Assembly: GCF_965213555.1 (NCBI RefSeq)
Contig: NZ_OZ243890.1
Coordinates: forward strand, 2,480,001-2,544,000
Length of the DNA: 64,000 nucleotides
Source of the DNA: Acuticoccus sp965213555
GTDB lineage: Bacteria; Pseudomonadota; Alphaproteobacteria; Rhizobiales; Amorphaceae
Reading direction: 5' to 3'
Made by a program: the position numbers and the translations under genes. The notes under the pieces are model-generated. The model searched no databases. It had not been told where the DNA came from and saw nothing but the letters and a program-made list of their open reading frames with translations. Positions 55,668 to 64,000 of the stretch are shown here, one piece after another. How positions within the stretch are numbered: position 1 is the first letter of the stretch; every line of letters begins with the position of its first letter.

Positions 55668-57932
55668 CTAAACCGGGATATCGTTCGCGTCCGCGAAGCG
55701 CGAGAGCATGTGACGGATGTCGTCGTTGCCGCGGCCAGGTTCAAGCCTCGGCCACAGCCGCGCGCGCAGCCGGCCGAGGTCGGTCGCGCGGATCGCGGCC
55801 TTGACGGGGCCGATGGCGGCCGGGGGCATCGAAAGCTCGGTGTAGCCGAGCCCGACGAGGCACAGCGCCTCCAGCGGCCGGCTCGCGCTGTCGCCGCACA
55901 CGGTGACGGGCACGTTCGCCACGCGGCAGGCGTCGGCAATGCGCTTGAGGATCCGCACGAACGACTGGGAGAGCGTGTCGAAGCGCCCCGCCACGCGCAC
56001 GTTGGAGCGGTCGGCGGCCATCGCGAATTGGTAGAGGTCGTTGGTGCCGACGGACACGAAGTCGGTCACGGCGAGCAGCTCCTCGAGCTCGAACAGCAGC
56101 GAGGGGGTCTCGACCATCGCACCGAGCTTCAGCGTGTCGGGCAGCCTGTGGCCGTGGCGGTGCAGGAAGCGCCGCTCGCGATCCACCAACGCGCGGGCAG
56201 CGTTGTACTCCGCCACGGTGGTCACCATCGGGAACATGAGCCTCAGCTCCCGCCCACCCGCGGCGACGAGGAGCGCGCGGATCTGCATGCGCAGGAGCCC
56301 GGGACGGTCGAGGCCGAGGCGCACGGCGCGCCAGCCCATGGCGGGGTTCTCCTCGTCGACCGTGCGCAGGTAGGGCAGCACCTTGTCGCCGCCGATGTCG
56401 AGGGAGCGGAACGTGACGGGACGGCCGCGCGCCTCCTCGTAGATCTTGCGGTAGAGCGCCTCCTGCTCGCGTCGGCGCGGCAGCGACGGCGACAGCATGA
56501 AGAGCACCTCGGTGCGGAACAGGCCGACGCCGGCCGCACCGGCCTCCGACAGGTGCGGCATGTCGGCGAGCATCCCGGCGTTGATTGACAGCGTCACCTC
56601 GGTGCCGTCGCGCGTCACCGCCGGAAGGTGTCGCAGCCTGCGGTACCGCGCCTGCCGTCGCGCCCTGAAGCGGACCTTCTCCGCGAACACGTTCTCCACG
56701 TCCGCCGACGGGCGGATGTGGACGTCGCCGCCGTCGGCGTCGACGATGATCGCCTCGCCCGACTCCACCATCGACGTGACGCCGGCCGCCTGTCCGATGG
56801 CGGGGATGCCGAGCGCCCGCGCCATGAGGACGACGTGGGAGGCGGGGGTGCCCTCCTCCATGACGAGGCCACGGATCCTGGTGCGTTCGTAGTCGAGGAG
56901 CTCGGCCGCCCCCATGGAGCGCGCGACGATGATCGCATCACCGGTCACCTGCGCGAGCGAGGTGGACGTCCGGCCCATGAGCTCACGCAGCAGGCGGTTC
57001 GCGATGTCGTCGAGGTCGTGCAGGCGCTCGCGCACCATGCGGTCGGTGGAGCGCAGGAGTCGAGCGCGGTTGTCGGACTGGACGCGCTCCACCGCCGCCT
57101 CTGCGGTCAGGCCGGAGCGGACCACGTCGGCCATCTTGCGGGACCAGCCGCGGTCCTGGGCGATCATCAGGAACGCCTCCAGGACGTCGCGGGGCGCGGC
57201 CTGGGCCTGCAGATCGTCGCGCGCAAGGTGGGCGACGAGGTTGCCGCGGATCTTGTCGAGGGCGGTTTCCAGCCGGTTGAGCTCGTGCTCCACGTCCTCG
57301 GTCAGGAGCTGCGTGACGACGACGCGCGGCTCGTGCAGCACCGCGCGTCCGAGTCCGACACCCTCGCACAGGGACACGCCGGAGACGTGGAGCTGGCGCT
57401 TGATGTCGAGGGCAGCGCGCTCCTTGGAGATGGTGTCGAGGTCGCCGGTGCCGGCGATCTCGGCGATCACCATCGCGGTGGTCTGCAGCGCCTCGACCTC
57501 CTCGTTGTCGTAGCGCTTGGGCGCGCGGTTCTGCACGGTGAGGACGCCGAGCATGCGCCCCGAGCGCAGGACCGGCACGCCGAGGAAGGTGTTGTAGTCC
57601 TCCTCACCGGTCTCCGGGAGGTAGGCGAAGGACGGGTGGGCGCGCGGGTTGGTGATGTTGAGCGGCTGCGCGGTCTTGGCGACGCGGCCCACGAGGCCCT
57701 CACCGATCTTGAGGCCCGCCTGGTGCACCGCCGCCCGGTTGAGCCCGTGCGTGGCGTAGAGCTCCAGCACGCCGTCGGCGCGCAGCACGTAAAGCGAGGA
57801 GACCTCGGCGACCATGTTGTCGGCGATGATGCGCGTGATGCGGTCGAGCCGTTCCTGCGCCGGCATCGGCGCGGCCATCACCGCGTGGAGGTGTTTGATG
57901 AGCTGACGCGGGCCGGCGAGCGTGTCGCGCAT
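55668..57932 (-). CDS. ptsP: PEP-protein phosphotransferase PtsP (EI-Ntr)
   Basis: This 754-residue enzyme I of the nitrogen PTS has an N-terminal GAF domain (about residues 15-165), a PEP-utilising N domain, the phosphohistidine site EEGTPASHVVLMARALGIPA, and the C-terminal PEP-binding barrel with VGTNDLYQFAMAADR and VTVCGDSASRP. It passes phosphate from PEP to NPr and links carbon/nitrogen status to regulation. ATG 57932 has GGAGG upstream, preferred over 58004. Confidence 0.95.
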   Translation of the reverse strand: MRDTLAGPRQLIKHLHAVMAAPMPAQERLDRITRIIADNMVAEVSSLYVLRADGVLELYATHGLNRAAVHQAGLKIGEGLVGRVAKTAQPLNITNPRAHPSFAYLPETGEEDYNTFLGVPVLRSGRMLGVLTVQNRAPKRYDNEEVEALQTTAMVIAEIAGTGDLDTISKERAALDIKRQLHVSGVSLCEGVGLGRAVLHEPRVVVTQLLTEDVEHELNRLETALDKIRGNLVAHLARDDLQAQAAPRDVLEAFLMIAQDRGWSRKMADVVRSGLTAEAAVERVQSDNRARLLRSTDRMVRERLHDLDDIANRLLRELMGRTSTSLAQVTGDAIIVARSMGAAELLDYERTRIRGLVMEEGTPASHVVLMARALGIPAIGQAAGVTSMVESGEAIIVDADGGDVHIRPSADVENVFAEKVRFRARRQARYRRLRHLPAVTRDGTEVTLSINAGMLADMPHLSEAGAAGVGLFRTEVLFMLSPSLPRRREQEALYRKIYEEARGRPVTFRSLDIGGDKVLPYLRTVDEENPAMGWRAVRLGLDRPGLLRMQIRALLVAAGGRELRLMFPMVTTVAEYNAARALVDRERRFLHRHGHRLPDTLKLGAMVETPSLLFELEELLAVTDFVSVGTNDLYQFAMAADRSNVRVAGRFDTLSQSFVRILKRIADACRVANVPVTVCGDSASRPLEALCLVGLGYTELSMPPAAIGPVKAAIRATDLGRLRARLWPRLEPGRGNDDIRHMLSRFADANDIPV

Positions 57933-58117
57933 CGGTCCTCCCCAGGGCGTCGGGTCGCAACGCCGCGGCCGCCGCGCCGTCGTCCCGGACGAGACCGTTC
58001 CCAAATGCTACGAAGGGATGGGCGTGTCTACAACCCTTGGGCGCTGGCCGCACCGACCCTCTCGTTCCCTGCGACGTAGCGGCAGCGGACCGGCCCCGAA
58101 CGCGGCAAGCCTCCGGC

Positions 58118-59353
58118 TCACGGCGTCTTGTCGAGGCCGTAGACCGCATGCAGCGTGCGCACCGCGAGCTCGGTGTAGGCGGCGTCGATCAGCACGGAGA
58201 TCTTGATCTCGCTCGTCGTGATGGCGCGGATGTTGATCGCCCGCTCGGCCAGCGCCTTGAACGCCGTCGCGGCGACGCCGGCGTGGGAGCGCATGCCGAT
58301 GCCGATCACCGACACCTTCACCACGTCGGTGTCCCCGAGGAGCTTGCCGAAGCCGAGCGTTCCGCGCTGGGCCTCCACCACCGCCATCGCCCGCTCGAAG
58401 TCGGACTGTGGGACGGTGAAGGTGATGTCGGTGGCCGAGCCGTCCTCGGAGATGTTCTGGACGATCATGTCGACGACGATGCTCGCCTCGGCGAGGGGGC
58501 CGAACACGGCGTAGGCGACACCTGGAGCGTCCGGGACGTCGCGCAGGGTGACCTGCGCCTCGTCCCGTGCGTAGGCGATGGAGGTGACGGTTTCCTGTTC
58601 CATGGCGTCGATCTCGGCGGTGATGAGCGTGCCGACGGGCGGCCTCGCGGGGTCGGCGAAGCTGGAGCACACCATCACGGGCACGTCGTGCACCATGGCG
58701 AGCTCGACGGCGCGAACGTGCAGCACCTTGGCGCCCAGCGAGGCCATCTCCAGCATCTCCTCGTGGGAGACGCGCGGCAGGCGTCGTGCGGTGCGCACGA
58801 TCCGCGGGTCGGTGGTGTAGACCCCGTCGACGTCGGTGTAGATGTCGCAGCGGTCGGCGTGCAGCGCCGCAGCGACCGCCACGGCCGTGGTGTCCGACCC
58901 GCCCCGGCCGAGGGTCGTGATCCGGTTCAGCGACGACAGCCCCTGAAAGCCCGCGATCACCGCCACTTGCCCCTGGGACAGCCGGTCCGACAGGACATCG
59001 GTGCCGATGGCCTCGACCCGCGCCGCGCCGTGGGCGTCGTCGGTGCGCATGGGGATCTGCCAGCCCTGCCACGATCGGGCGTCGATGCCCATCGCCTGGA
59101 GGACGATGGCGAGGAGGCCCGACGTGACGTTCTCGCCGGACGAGACCACGGCGTCGTACTCGCGCGCGTCGTGGATGGTCGCGGCCTCGCGGCACAGGGC
59201 GACCAGGCGGTTCGTCTCCCCCGCCATCGCCGAGACCACCACCGCGACCTCGTTGCCGGCCGCGGTCTCGCGCTGGACGTGGCGGGCGACGTTGCGGATG
59301 CGGTCGAGGTCGGCGACGGAGGTGCCGCCGAACTTCATGACGATGCGGGCCAT
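58118..59353 (-). CDS. lysC: Aspartate kinase
   Basis: This 411-residue kinase starts MARIVMKFGGTSVADLDRI, has the ATP/Asp site TTLGRGGSDTTAVAVAAAL and DIYTDVDGVYTTDPR, and ends with two ACT regulatory domains (VTSIAYARDEAQVTL; VSVIGIGMRSHAGVAATAF). It makes aspartyl phosphate for lysine, threonine and methionine, and the ACT domains imply feedback control. It diverges from ubiG by 78 bases. Confidence 0.96.
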   Translation of the reverse strand: MARIVMKFGGTSVADLDRIRNVARHVQRETAAGNEVAVVVSAMAGETNRLVALCREAATIHDAREYDAVVSSGENVTSGLLAIVLQAMGIDARSWQGWQIPMRTDDAHGAARVEAIGTDVLSDRLSQGQVAVIAGFQGLSSLNRITTLGRGGSDTTAVAVAAALHADRCDIYTDVDGVYTTDPRIVRTARRLPRVSHEEMLEMASLGAKVLHVRAVELAMVHDVPVMVCSSFADPARPPVGTLITAEIDAMEQETVTSIAYARDEAQVTLRDVPDAPGVAYAVFGPLAEASIVVDMIVQNISEDGSATDITFTVPQSDFERAMAVVEAQRGTLGFGKLLGDTDVVKVSVIGIGMRSHAGVAATAFKALAERAINIRAITTSEIKISVLIDAAYTELAVRTLHAVYGLDKTP

Positions 59354-59431
59354 CGGCCACCGTGCGGGAGTTGCGTTCGGGTGGGGAGCCGCTAGCTAGC
59401 AGGCGATCCGCCGAGCAACAATGGCCACCCG

Positions 59432-60178
59432 ATGACGACGACGATCGACGCCGCCGAGGTCGACAAGTTCGACCGCCTCGCCGCCGAGTGGTGGAACCCG
59501 CGCGGCAAGTTCAAGCCGCTGCACAAGTTCAACCCCGTGCGGCTCGCCTACCTGCGGCAGACGCTGTGCCGCCACTTCGACCGCGACGCGCGCGCCGAGA
59601 CGCCGCTCTCCGGGCTGCGCGTGCTCGACATCGGCTGCGGCGGCGGCCTGTTGTCCGAGCCCCTGGCGCGGATCGGGGCCGCCGTCGTGGGGGCGGACGC
59701 CGCGCCGACCAACGTCGAGGTCGCCCGGCTGCACGCCGCCCAGTCCGGCGTCGCCGTGGACTACCGCGCCACCACCGCCGAGGCGCTGGCCGGCGAGGGC
59801 GAGACGTTCGACGCGGTGCTCGCCATGGAGGTCGTCGAGCACGTCGCCGACGTGGAGGCGTTCGTGGCGGCGTGCGCCACCATGGTCCGGCCGGGCGGGC
59901 TCACGGTGTTCGCCACGATCAACCGCACGCTGAAGGCGTACGCGCTCGCCATCGTCGGCGCCGAGTACGTGCTGCGCTGGCTGCCCAAGGGGACGCACGA
60001 GTACAGCAAGCTCGTGCGGCCGGGCGAGCTGGAGCGCGCCTTCGCCGACAACGGCCTCGCGTCCCGCCAGCCCGTCGGCGTCACCTACAACCCGCTGCGC
60101 GACGAGTGGGCGCTCTCCCAGGACACGGACGTCAACTACATGATCCTCGCGATCCGTCCTGCGCACTCGGTGGTGTGA
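59432..60178 (+). CDS. ubiG: Ubiquinone O-methyltransferase UbiG
   Basis: This 248-residue SAM methyltransferase starts with AAEVDKFDRLAAEWWNPRGK, has the SAM motif VLDIGCGGGLLSEPLAR, and FATINRTLKAYALAIVGAEY with WLPKGTHEYSKLV typical of UbiG. It performs both O-methylations in ubiquinone synthesis. The opposite orientation to lysC is common in Alphaproteobacteria. Confidence 0.96.
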   Translation: MTTTIDAAEVDKFDRLAAEWWNPRGKFKPLHKFNPVRLAYLRQTLCRHFDRDARAETPLSGLRVLDIGCGGGLLSEPLARIGAAVVGADAAPTNVEVARLHAAQSGVAVDYRATTAEALAGEGETFDAVLAMEVVEHVADVEAFVAACATMVRPGGLTVFATINRTLKAYALAIVGAEYVLRWLPKGTHEYSKLVRPGELERAFADNGLASRQPVGVTYNPLRDEWALSQDTDVNYMILAIRPAHSVV

Positions 60179-60184
60179 ACCGCG

Positions 60185-61174
60185 TCATGCGCCGAACGCG
60201 ACGAAGGCCACCACGCCCGAGCTGATCCACAGCGCGAGCAGCAGCACGCTCTCGAGCCCGATGTTGGCGAACCCGGTACGTTGACGGCGGATGAGGCCGA
60301 GGAGCAGGACGCCGGTCATCAGGATGCCGACGAGCGCCCAATACTGGGAGCCGGGACCGATCGCGTTGTAGATCGAGCCGTCGCGGTAGGCTGTGTCCGA
60401 CAGCGACAGGAACAGGACGTCGAACATGTTGCCGCCGATGATGCCGCCCACGGCGAGCTGCAGCGCTCCGCGGCGTACCGCGGCGAGCGTGGTGACAAGC
60501 TCCGGCAGCGAGGTCGCCGTTGCCGTCAGAAGTGCGCCGACGACCGTTGAAGACAGGCCCGTGGCGGCAGCGATGGACGCCCCGGTGACAGCGATGGCAT
60601 AGCCGGCGACGCCGACGAGGAGGACGAGCGCTCCGAAGCTCGCCGCCAAGCGGACGAGGGAGCCTGCAGCCTCGCTCTCAGCCTCAGGCTTGTCCTCGCG
60701 GGTGAGCGAGGTCCGACGGGGCAGCCACATGGGCTGCTTGCGATCTTGGCGCGCCATGGCGACCCCGGCGACGTAGACGAGGACGAGGACAAGGCTTGCC
60801 GGATGGATGCCGATGACCGTCACCTCGGGCAGGAGGCCGGCCAAAAGGGGGATGGTCAGGAGCACCATCAGCGTCGTCGCCTGCGTGAGGTTCGCCGCCT
60901 CCGCCGCGGCGTGCTCGAGGTTGGCGCGGCGCCAGACGCAATCGGCGACCGCGAGGAACGCGGTCTGCGCCGCGATCCCGCCGAGCGCGTTGCTGTAGGC
61001 AAGGTCGACGTCGCCGGTCGCCGCGGCGGTGATCGAGTTGATCGCCCCCGACGCCGACGTCGTCGCGCCGAGGAGGACCGCCACCGCCTCGCCGAGCCCG
61101 GTGCGGTCGGCAAGGACGTCGGCGAGGCGTGCCAATCGCGCGCCGGCGAGGAGGATGACGACCTGCGAGGGCAA
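60185..61174 (-). CDS. Sodium/calcium exchanger family membrane protein (N-terminus frame-disturbed)
   Basis: This is a 329-residue polytopic CaCA-type antiporter as read, with two inverted alpha repeats. The first contains AVAVLLGATTSASGAINSIT and the second GALLTATATSLPELVTTLAA, the second with the usual ion-binding GxxTSLPE. The usable start here, TTG 61174, lacks the first membrane helix. The missing part (LPELSLAPAIIGFALA) is present in another frame starting at TTG 61229, and dropping one base near 61160 would join the two. See findings. Confidence 0.8.
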   Translation of the reverse strand: MPSQVVILLAGARLARLADVLADRTGLGEAVAVLLGATTSASGAINSITAAATGDVDLAYSNALGGIAAQTAFLAVADCVWRRANLEHAAAEAANLTQATTLMVLLTIPLLAGLLPEVTVIGIHPASLVLVLVYVAGVAMARQDRKQPMWLPRRTSLTREDKPEAESEAAGSLVRLAASFGALVLLVGVAGYAIAVTGASIAAATGLSSTVVGALLTATATSLPELVTTLAAVRRGALQLAVGGIIGGNMFDVLFLSLSDTAYRDGSIYNAIGPGSQYWALVGILMTGVLLLGLIRRQRTGFANIGLESVLLLALWISSGVVAFVAFGA

Positions 61175-61310
61175 ATCCGATGATCGCAGGGGCGAGGGAC
61201 AGCTCGGGCAAGTCCGCCTCGCTCAGCAACGGCGATGGGGGAAGCAGCGGCCGGAACGATCGTTCCCGCCGCCCGTCCGCCCGTCCCGCCGGAGTTCGGC
61301 GACCGGCTGA

Positions 61311-62492
61311 TCAGGCGGCGGCGCGGCTCCTGAGGAAGCCGTCGACGCGGTCCATCGCCTCGAGGATGCGGTCCTTGGAGGCGGCGTAGGAGACGCGCAC
61401 GTAGCCCTCGCCGAGCGTGCCGAAGTCGGGCCCGCCGATCAGCGCGACGCCGGTGTCGGCCAACAGCGCGTCCGCCAGCGGCTTCGCCGCCCAACCGGTG
61501 TCCGCGACGTTGGGAAAGGCATAGAACGCGCCCTTCGGCGTCCGGCAGGTCACGCCGGGCAGCGCATTGAGCCGTTCGACCACCGTCCGGCGGCGCTCGT
61601 CGAAGGCGGCGACCATGCGCTCGACGTCGTCCTGTGGCCCGGTGAGCGCCGCGACGCCGGCGTGCTGCGTCGGCGCGTTGACGCAGGACCAGGCGTTGAC
61701 CGCGAGCTTGCGCGCCTTGTCGATGAGCGAGCGCGGCCATAGCGACCAGCCGAGCCGCCAGCCGGTCATCGCGTAAGTCTTGGAGAAGCCGTCCAGCAGG
61801 ATGAGGCGGTCGCGCAGGCCCGGGAAGGCGCCGAGCGAGGCGTGCGGCAGCCCATCGTACGTCATGCGGCCGTAAATCTCGTCGGACAGGACCGCGACGG
61901 TCGGGTGCCGCTCGAGGATCCGCACCAGTCGCTCCACGTCCGCGGGCGGGGTCACGCCGCCGGTGGGGTTCGCCGGCGAGTTGACGATGACGAGGCGCGT
62001 GCGCTCGCTCATACGCGCTTCGACGTCGTCCGGATCGAACGCGAAGTCGTTGTCCTCGCGGATCGGCAGCGGCACCGGGGTCGCCCCGGTGTACTCGATC
62101 ATCGAGCGGTAGATCGGGAAGCCGGGGTCCGGGTAAAGGATCTCGGCGCCCGGCACGCCGAACATCAGGATGGCGGCGTACATCGTCACCTTGCCGCCGG
62201 GAACGACGAGGACGTCGTCAGGGCTCGTCTCCACCCCGGTTCGGGCGAGGATGTCCGCGGCGATCGCCTCGCGCAGCGCGGGGATGCCGGTCGCTGGCGT
62301 GTACCCGTGATGGCCGTCGCGCAGCGCCTTCACCGCCGCCTCGACGATGTGCGATGGCGTCGGGAAGTCCGGCTGGCCGATGCCGAGGTTGATCACGTCG
62401 CGGCCCTGCGCGGCGAGCGCGTTCGCCCTGGCGAGGACGGCGAACGCGTTCTCCTCGCCGATCCGGTCGAACGCCGGCACCGTGGTCAGCAT
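61311..62492 (-). CDS. PLP-dependent class I aminotransferase
   Basis: This 393-residue fold-type I aminotransferase has INLGIGQPDFPTPSHIVEA, NSPANPTGGVTPPADVERL, the PLP lysine in LLDGFSKTYAMTGWRLGWS, and the C-terminal substrate-binding arginine in EGYVRVSYAAS. ATG 62492 is preceded by AAGGGGA. It resembles the aspartate/alanine aminotransferase AspC-like group; the exact donor and acceptor are not resolved. Confidence 0.92.
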   Translation of the reverse strand: MLTTVPAFDRIGEENAFAVLARANALAAQGRDVINLGIGQPDFPTPSHIVEAAVKALRDGHHGYTPATGIPALREAIAADILARTGVETSPDDVLVVPGGKVTMYAAILMFGVPGAEILYPDPGFPIYRSMIEYTGATPVPLPIREDNDFAFDPDDVEARMSERTRLVIVNSPANPTGGVTPPADVERLVRILERHPTVAVLSDEIYGRMTYDGLPHASLGAFPGLRDRLILLDGFSKTYAMTGWRLGWSLWPRSLIDKARKLAVNAWSCVNAPTQHAGVAALTGPQDDVERMVAAFDERRRTVVERLNALPGVTCRTPKGAFYAFPNVADTGWAAKPLADALLADTGVALIGGPDFGTLGEGYVRVSYAASKDRILEAMDRVDGFLRSRAAA

Positions 62493-62521
62493 GGGGTCCC
62501 CTTCACTGTCGCAGCCCGGTC

Positions 62522-63439
62522 TCAGCGGATGACGGGGTCGCGGCTGGCGACCGCATGCGCACGGACCCGTTCGCGGTGCAGGATGTAGAGCCCCGCGCCG
62601 GCGATGATGAGCGTGCCGGCGATCGTCCATGCATCGGGGACCTGGTGGAAGATCGCGTAGCCGAACAGGATCATCCAGATCATCTGCGTGTAGATGAAGG
62701 GCGTCAGCGTCGAGGCGTTGGCGATCCGGTGCGCGACGGTGAGCGCGTAATGCCCGGTGGCGCCGAACGCGCCCATCAGGAGGGCGAGGAGCCACTGCCA
62801 GCCCTCGAGCGCTGCGACGGCACCTGGCGCCACGGGCAGCAGCACCACGACGCCGACGATCGCCGACAGCATCAGCATGTTGAGCGAGGACTCGGTGCGG
62901 TGCATGCGCCGGGTGAGGACGGCGTAGAACGCGTAGCAAGCCATGCCGCACACCGACAAGCCTGCCGCCCAGTGCATGGCGTCCGTGCCCGGTCGCAAAA
63001 CCACGAGGACGCCGACGAAGCCGACGACCACGGCCGCCCAGCGCCGCACACCCACCGGCTCGCCGAGGAGGGGCCCCGCGAGCGCGGTGACGAGGAGCGG
63101 CGCGGCGAACATGATCGCACTCGTCTCCGCAAGCTGCAGGTACTGCAGCGCCCAGAAGTTGAAGAAGGTCGAGCCGAGCAGGGTCAGCCCGCGCAGCACC
63201 TGCATGAACGGATGCTGGGTACGGAACGGCGACAGGTCGCGCCACACGCGCAGGAACAGCATCAGGAGAAGGACGTGGGTGGCGTAGCGCAGCCATACGA
63301 TGTGGACGGACGCCATGGTGGCGCCGAGCCACTTCGCCGTCGCGTCGAGGCACGCGAACATGGACACGGCGAACATCATGAGGAGGATGCCGCGCAGGGT
63401 ATCGCCGGCGGCGTCCGCAGTCGCGGCGGGGCTCGTCAC
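62522..63439 (-). CDS. EamA/DMT-family transporter
   Basis: This 305-residue transporter has ten hydrophobic helices in two EamA repeats, e.g. RGILLMMFAVSMFACLDATA and YALTVAHRIANASTLTPFIY. The GTG at 63439 is one base after the MarR gene stop, which is preferred over the longer frame overlapping it. It probably exports a metabolite and may be controlled by the MarR protein. Confidence 0.9.
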   Translation of the reverse strand: MTSPAATADAAGDTLRGILLMMFAVSMFACLDATAKWLGATMASVHIVWLRYATHVLLLMLFLRVWRDLSPFRTQHPFMQVLRGLTLLGSTFFNFWALQYLQLAETSAIMFAAPLLVTALAGPLLGEPVGVRRWAAVVVGFVGVLVVLRPGTDAMHWAAGLSVCGMACYAFYAVLTRRMHRTESSLNMLMLSAIVGVVVLLPVAPGAVAALEGWQWLLALLMGAFGATGHYALTVAHRIANASTLTPFIYTQMIWMILFGYAIFHQVPDAWTIAGTLIIAGAGLYILHRERVRAHAVASRDPVIR

Positions 63440-63440
63440 C

Positions 63441-63941
63441 TCAGGCCGGCGTTCTCTCGAGGTCCTCGTCGTCGTCGAGGTCGTCGTCGAGGTCGTTCGA
63501 CGGGGAGCCGTTGGCGGACAACAGGTTCTTCTCCATGCGGCGCAGGAGCTTGCGCACGCGCTTCCTGTCCCTGTCGTCGAAGCCGGCAAGCGCCTCCTTC
63601 TCGAGCCGCTTCCAAAGCTTGTCGACGTCGCCGATGAGGGCGCGGCCGGGCTCGGTCAGGAACACGCGGGCGAGGCGGCCGTCCTGCTCGGAGGTTTGGC
63701 GCACCACGAAGCCGTAGGTGGCGAGGCGCGTCACCATCTTCGTCACGGTCGGCGGCTGGACGCCGAGCTCGGCGGCGAGCGCCGACATCGTTCGGCCGTC
63801 CGCCTCGGCGAGCGCCTTCAACACCACCTCCTGCCCGGGATGGAGGCCGAGCGACGACAGGTGCGTCCCCGCGCGGGCGCGCTGAGCCTTCGCGGCCCTG
63901 GCGAGCCGGTGGGTCGCTGACTTGGCGTGGTCGAACGGCAT
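63441..63941 (-). CDS. MarR-family transcriptional regulator
   Basis: This 166-residue winged-helix regulator has HPGQEVVLKALAEADGRTMS, recognition helix region LGVQPPTVTKMVTRLATYGF and wing VRQTSEQDGRLARVFLTEPG. The C-terminus is a distinctive acidic tail (NDLDDDLDDDEDLERTPA). ATG 63941 has GAGGG upstream. It is co-oriented and nearly fused to the EamA gene, suggesting it regulates export of its ligand. Confidence 0.92.
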   Translation of the reverse strand: MPFDHAKSATHRLARAAKAQRARAGTHLSSLGLHPGQEVVLKALAEADGRTMSALAAELGVQPPTVTKMVTRLATYGFVVRQTSEQDGRLARVFLTEPGRALIGDVDKLWKRLEKEALAGFDDRDRKRVRKLLRRMEKNLLSANGSPSNDLDDDLDDDEDLERTPA

Positions 63942-64000
63942 GGTGCCCTCGTCGGCACGCGCGGAGCGGGCAGCATGCGCGCCTCGTTCGCATACGACCC

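Overview
The window is high-GC DNA from an alphaproteobacterium, most likely Rhizobiales/Hyphomicrobiales-like. The evidence is a 16S-tRNA-Ile-tRNA-Ala-23S-5S operon with an alphaproteobacterial leader, the gene order ubiG / lysC-ptsP-prfA-prmC-DUF4167 ... clpB, many GTGA/ATGA gene overlaps, and frequent GTG or TTG starts.

Layout. 1-6691 (minus): an operon for a Liv-type ABC importer (livG, an AMP-forming acyl-CoA ligase, livH, livM, binding protein, livF cut by the window edge). 6877-13834 (plus): a leucine/isovalerate block (isovaleryl-CoA dehydrogenase, a small membrane protein, methylcrotonyl-CoA carboxylase beta and alpha, a second acyl-CoA synthetase). 14225-19053 (plus): a tight three-gene unit encoding a winged-helix/TolB-like/TPR regulator, a PAP2/haloperoxidase-fold enzyme with an N-terminal TGL tandem repeat, and a subtilisin-like protease. 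19709-20671: a Tat-exported ferritin-like protein. 20732-31605: a type II secretion locus split into two divergent arms (GspC-like, M, L, E leftward; D, O, F, G, H, I, J, K rightward). 31619-36633 (minus): a glutamate-receptor-like potassium channel and a D-hydroxyproline-dehydrogenase-like set with a DHDPS-family enzyme. 36634-38642: about 2 kb of degenerate DNA with a frameshifted IS5-family transposase remnant. 38643-44257 (minus): the rRNA operon with a recognisable promoter and inverted-repeat processing stems. 44473-64000: housekeeping genes (M23 peptidase, clpB, prmC, prfA, ptsP, lysC, ubiG) with a SorAB-like sulfite oxidation pair, a Na/Ca exchanger, an aminotransferase, an EamA exporter and a MarR regulator.

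How the genes work together. The importer plus ligase and the facing leucine block suggest uptake, activation and beta-oxidation-like catabolism of a branched-chain or related acid. The later steps (methylglutaconyl-CoA hydratase, HMG-CoA lyase) are not in the window. The hydroxyproline-like set resembles the D-hydroxyproline dehydrogenase and deaminase steps, without the epimerase or final dehydrogenase. The secretion locus contains every core inner-membrane, secretin and pseudopilin function, with no effector recognised beside it.

Points to check first: three closely spaced +1 frame changes that compensate one another inside the M23 peptidase gene; a single-base frame change at the N-terminus of the Na/Ca exchanger; the regulator-PAP2-subtilase unit; the K+-channel receptor lacking the usual ligand-binding arginine. 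All family names come from reading motifs and context; no database search was run.
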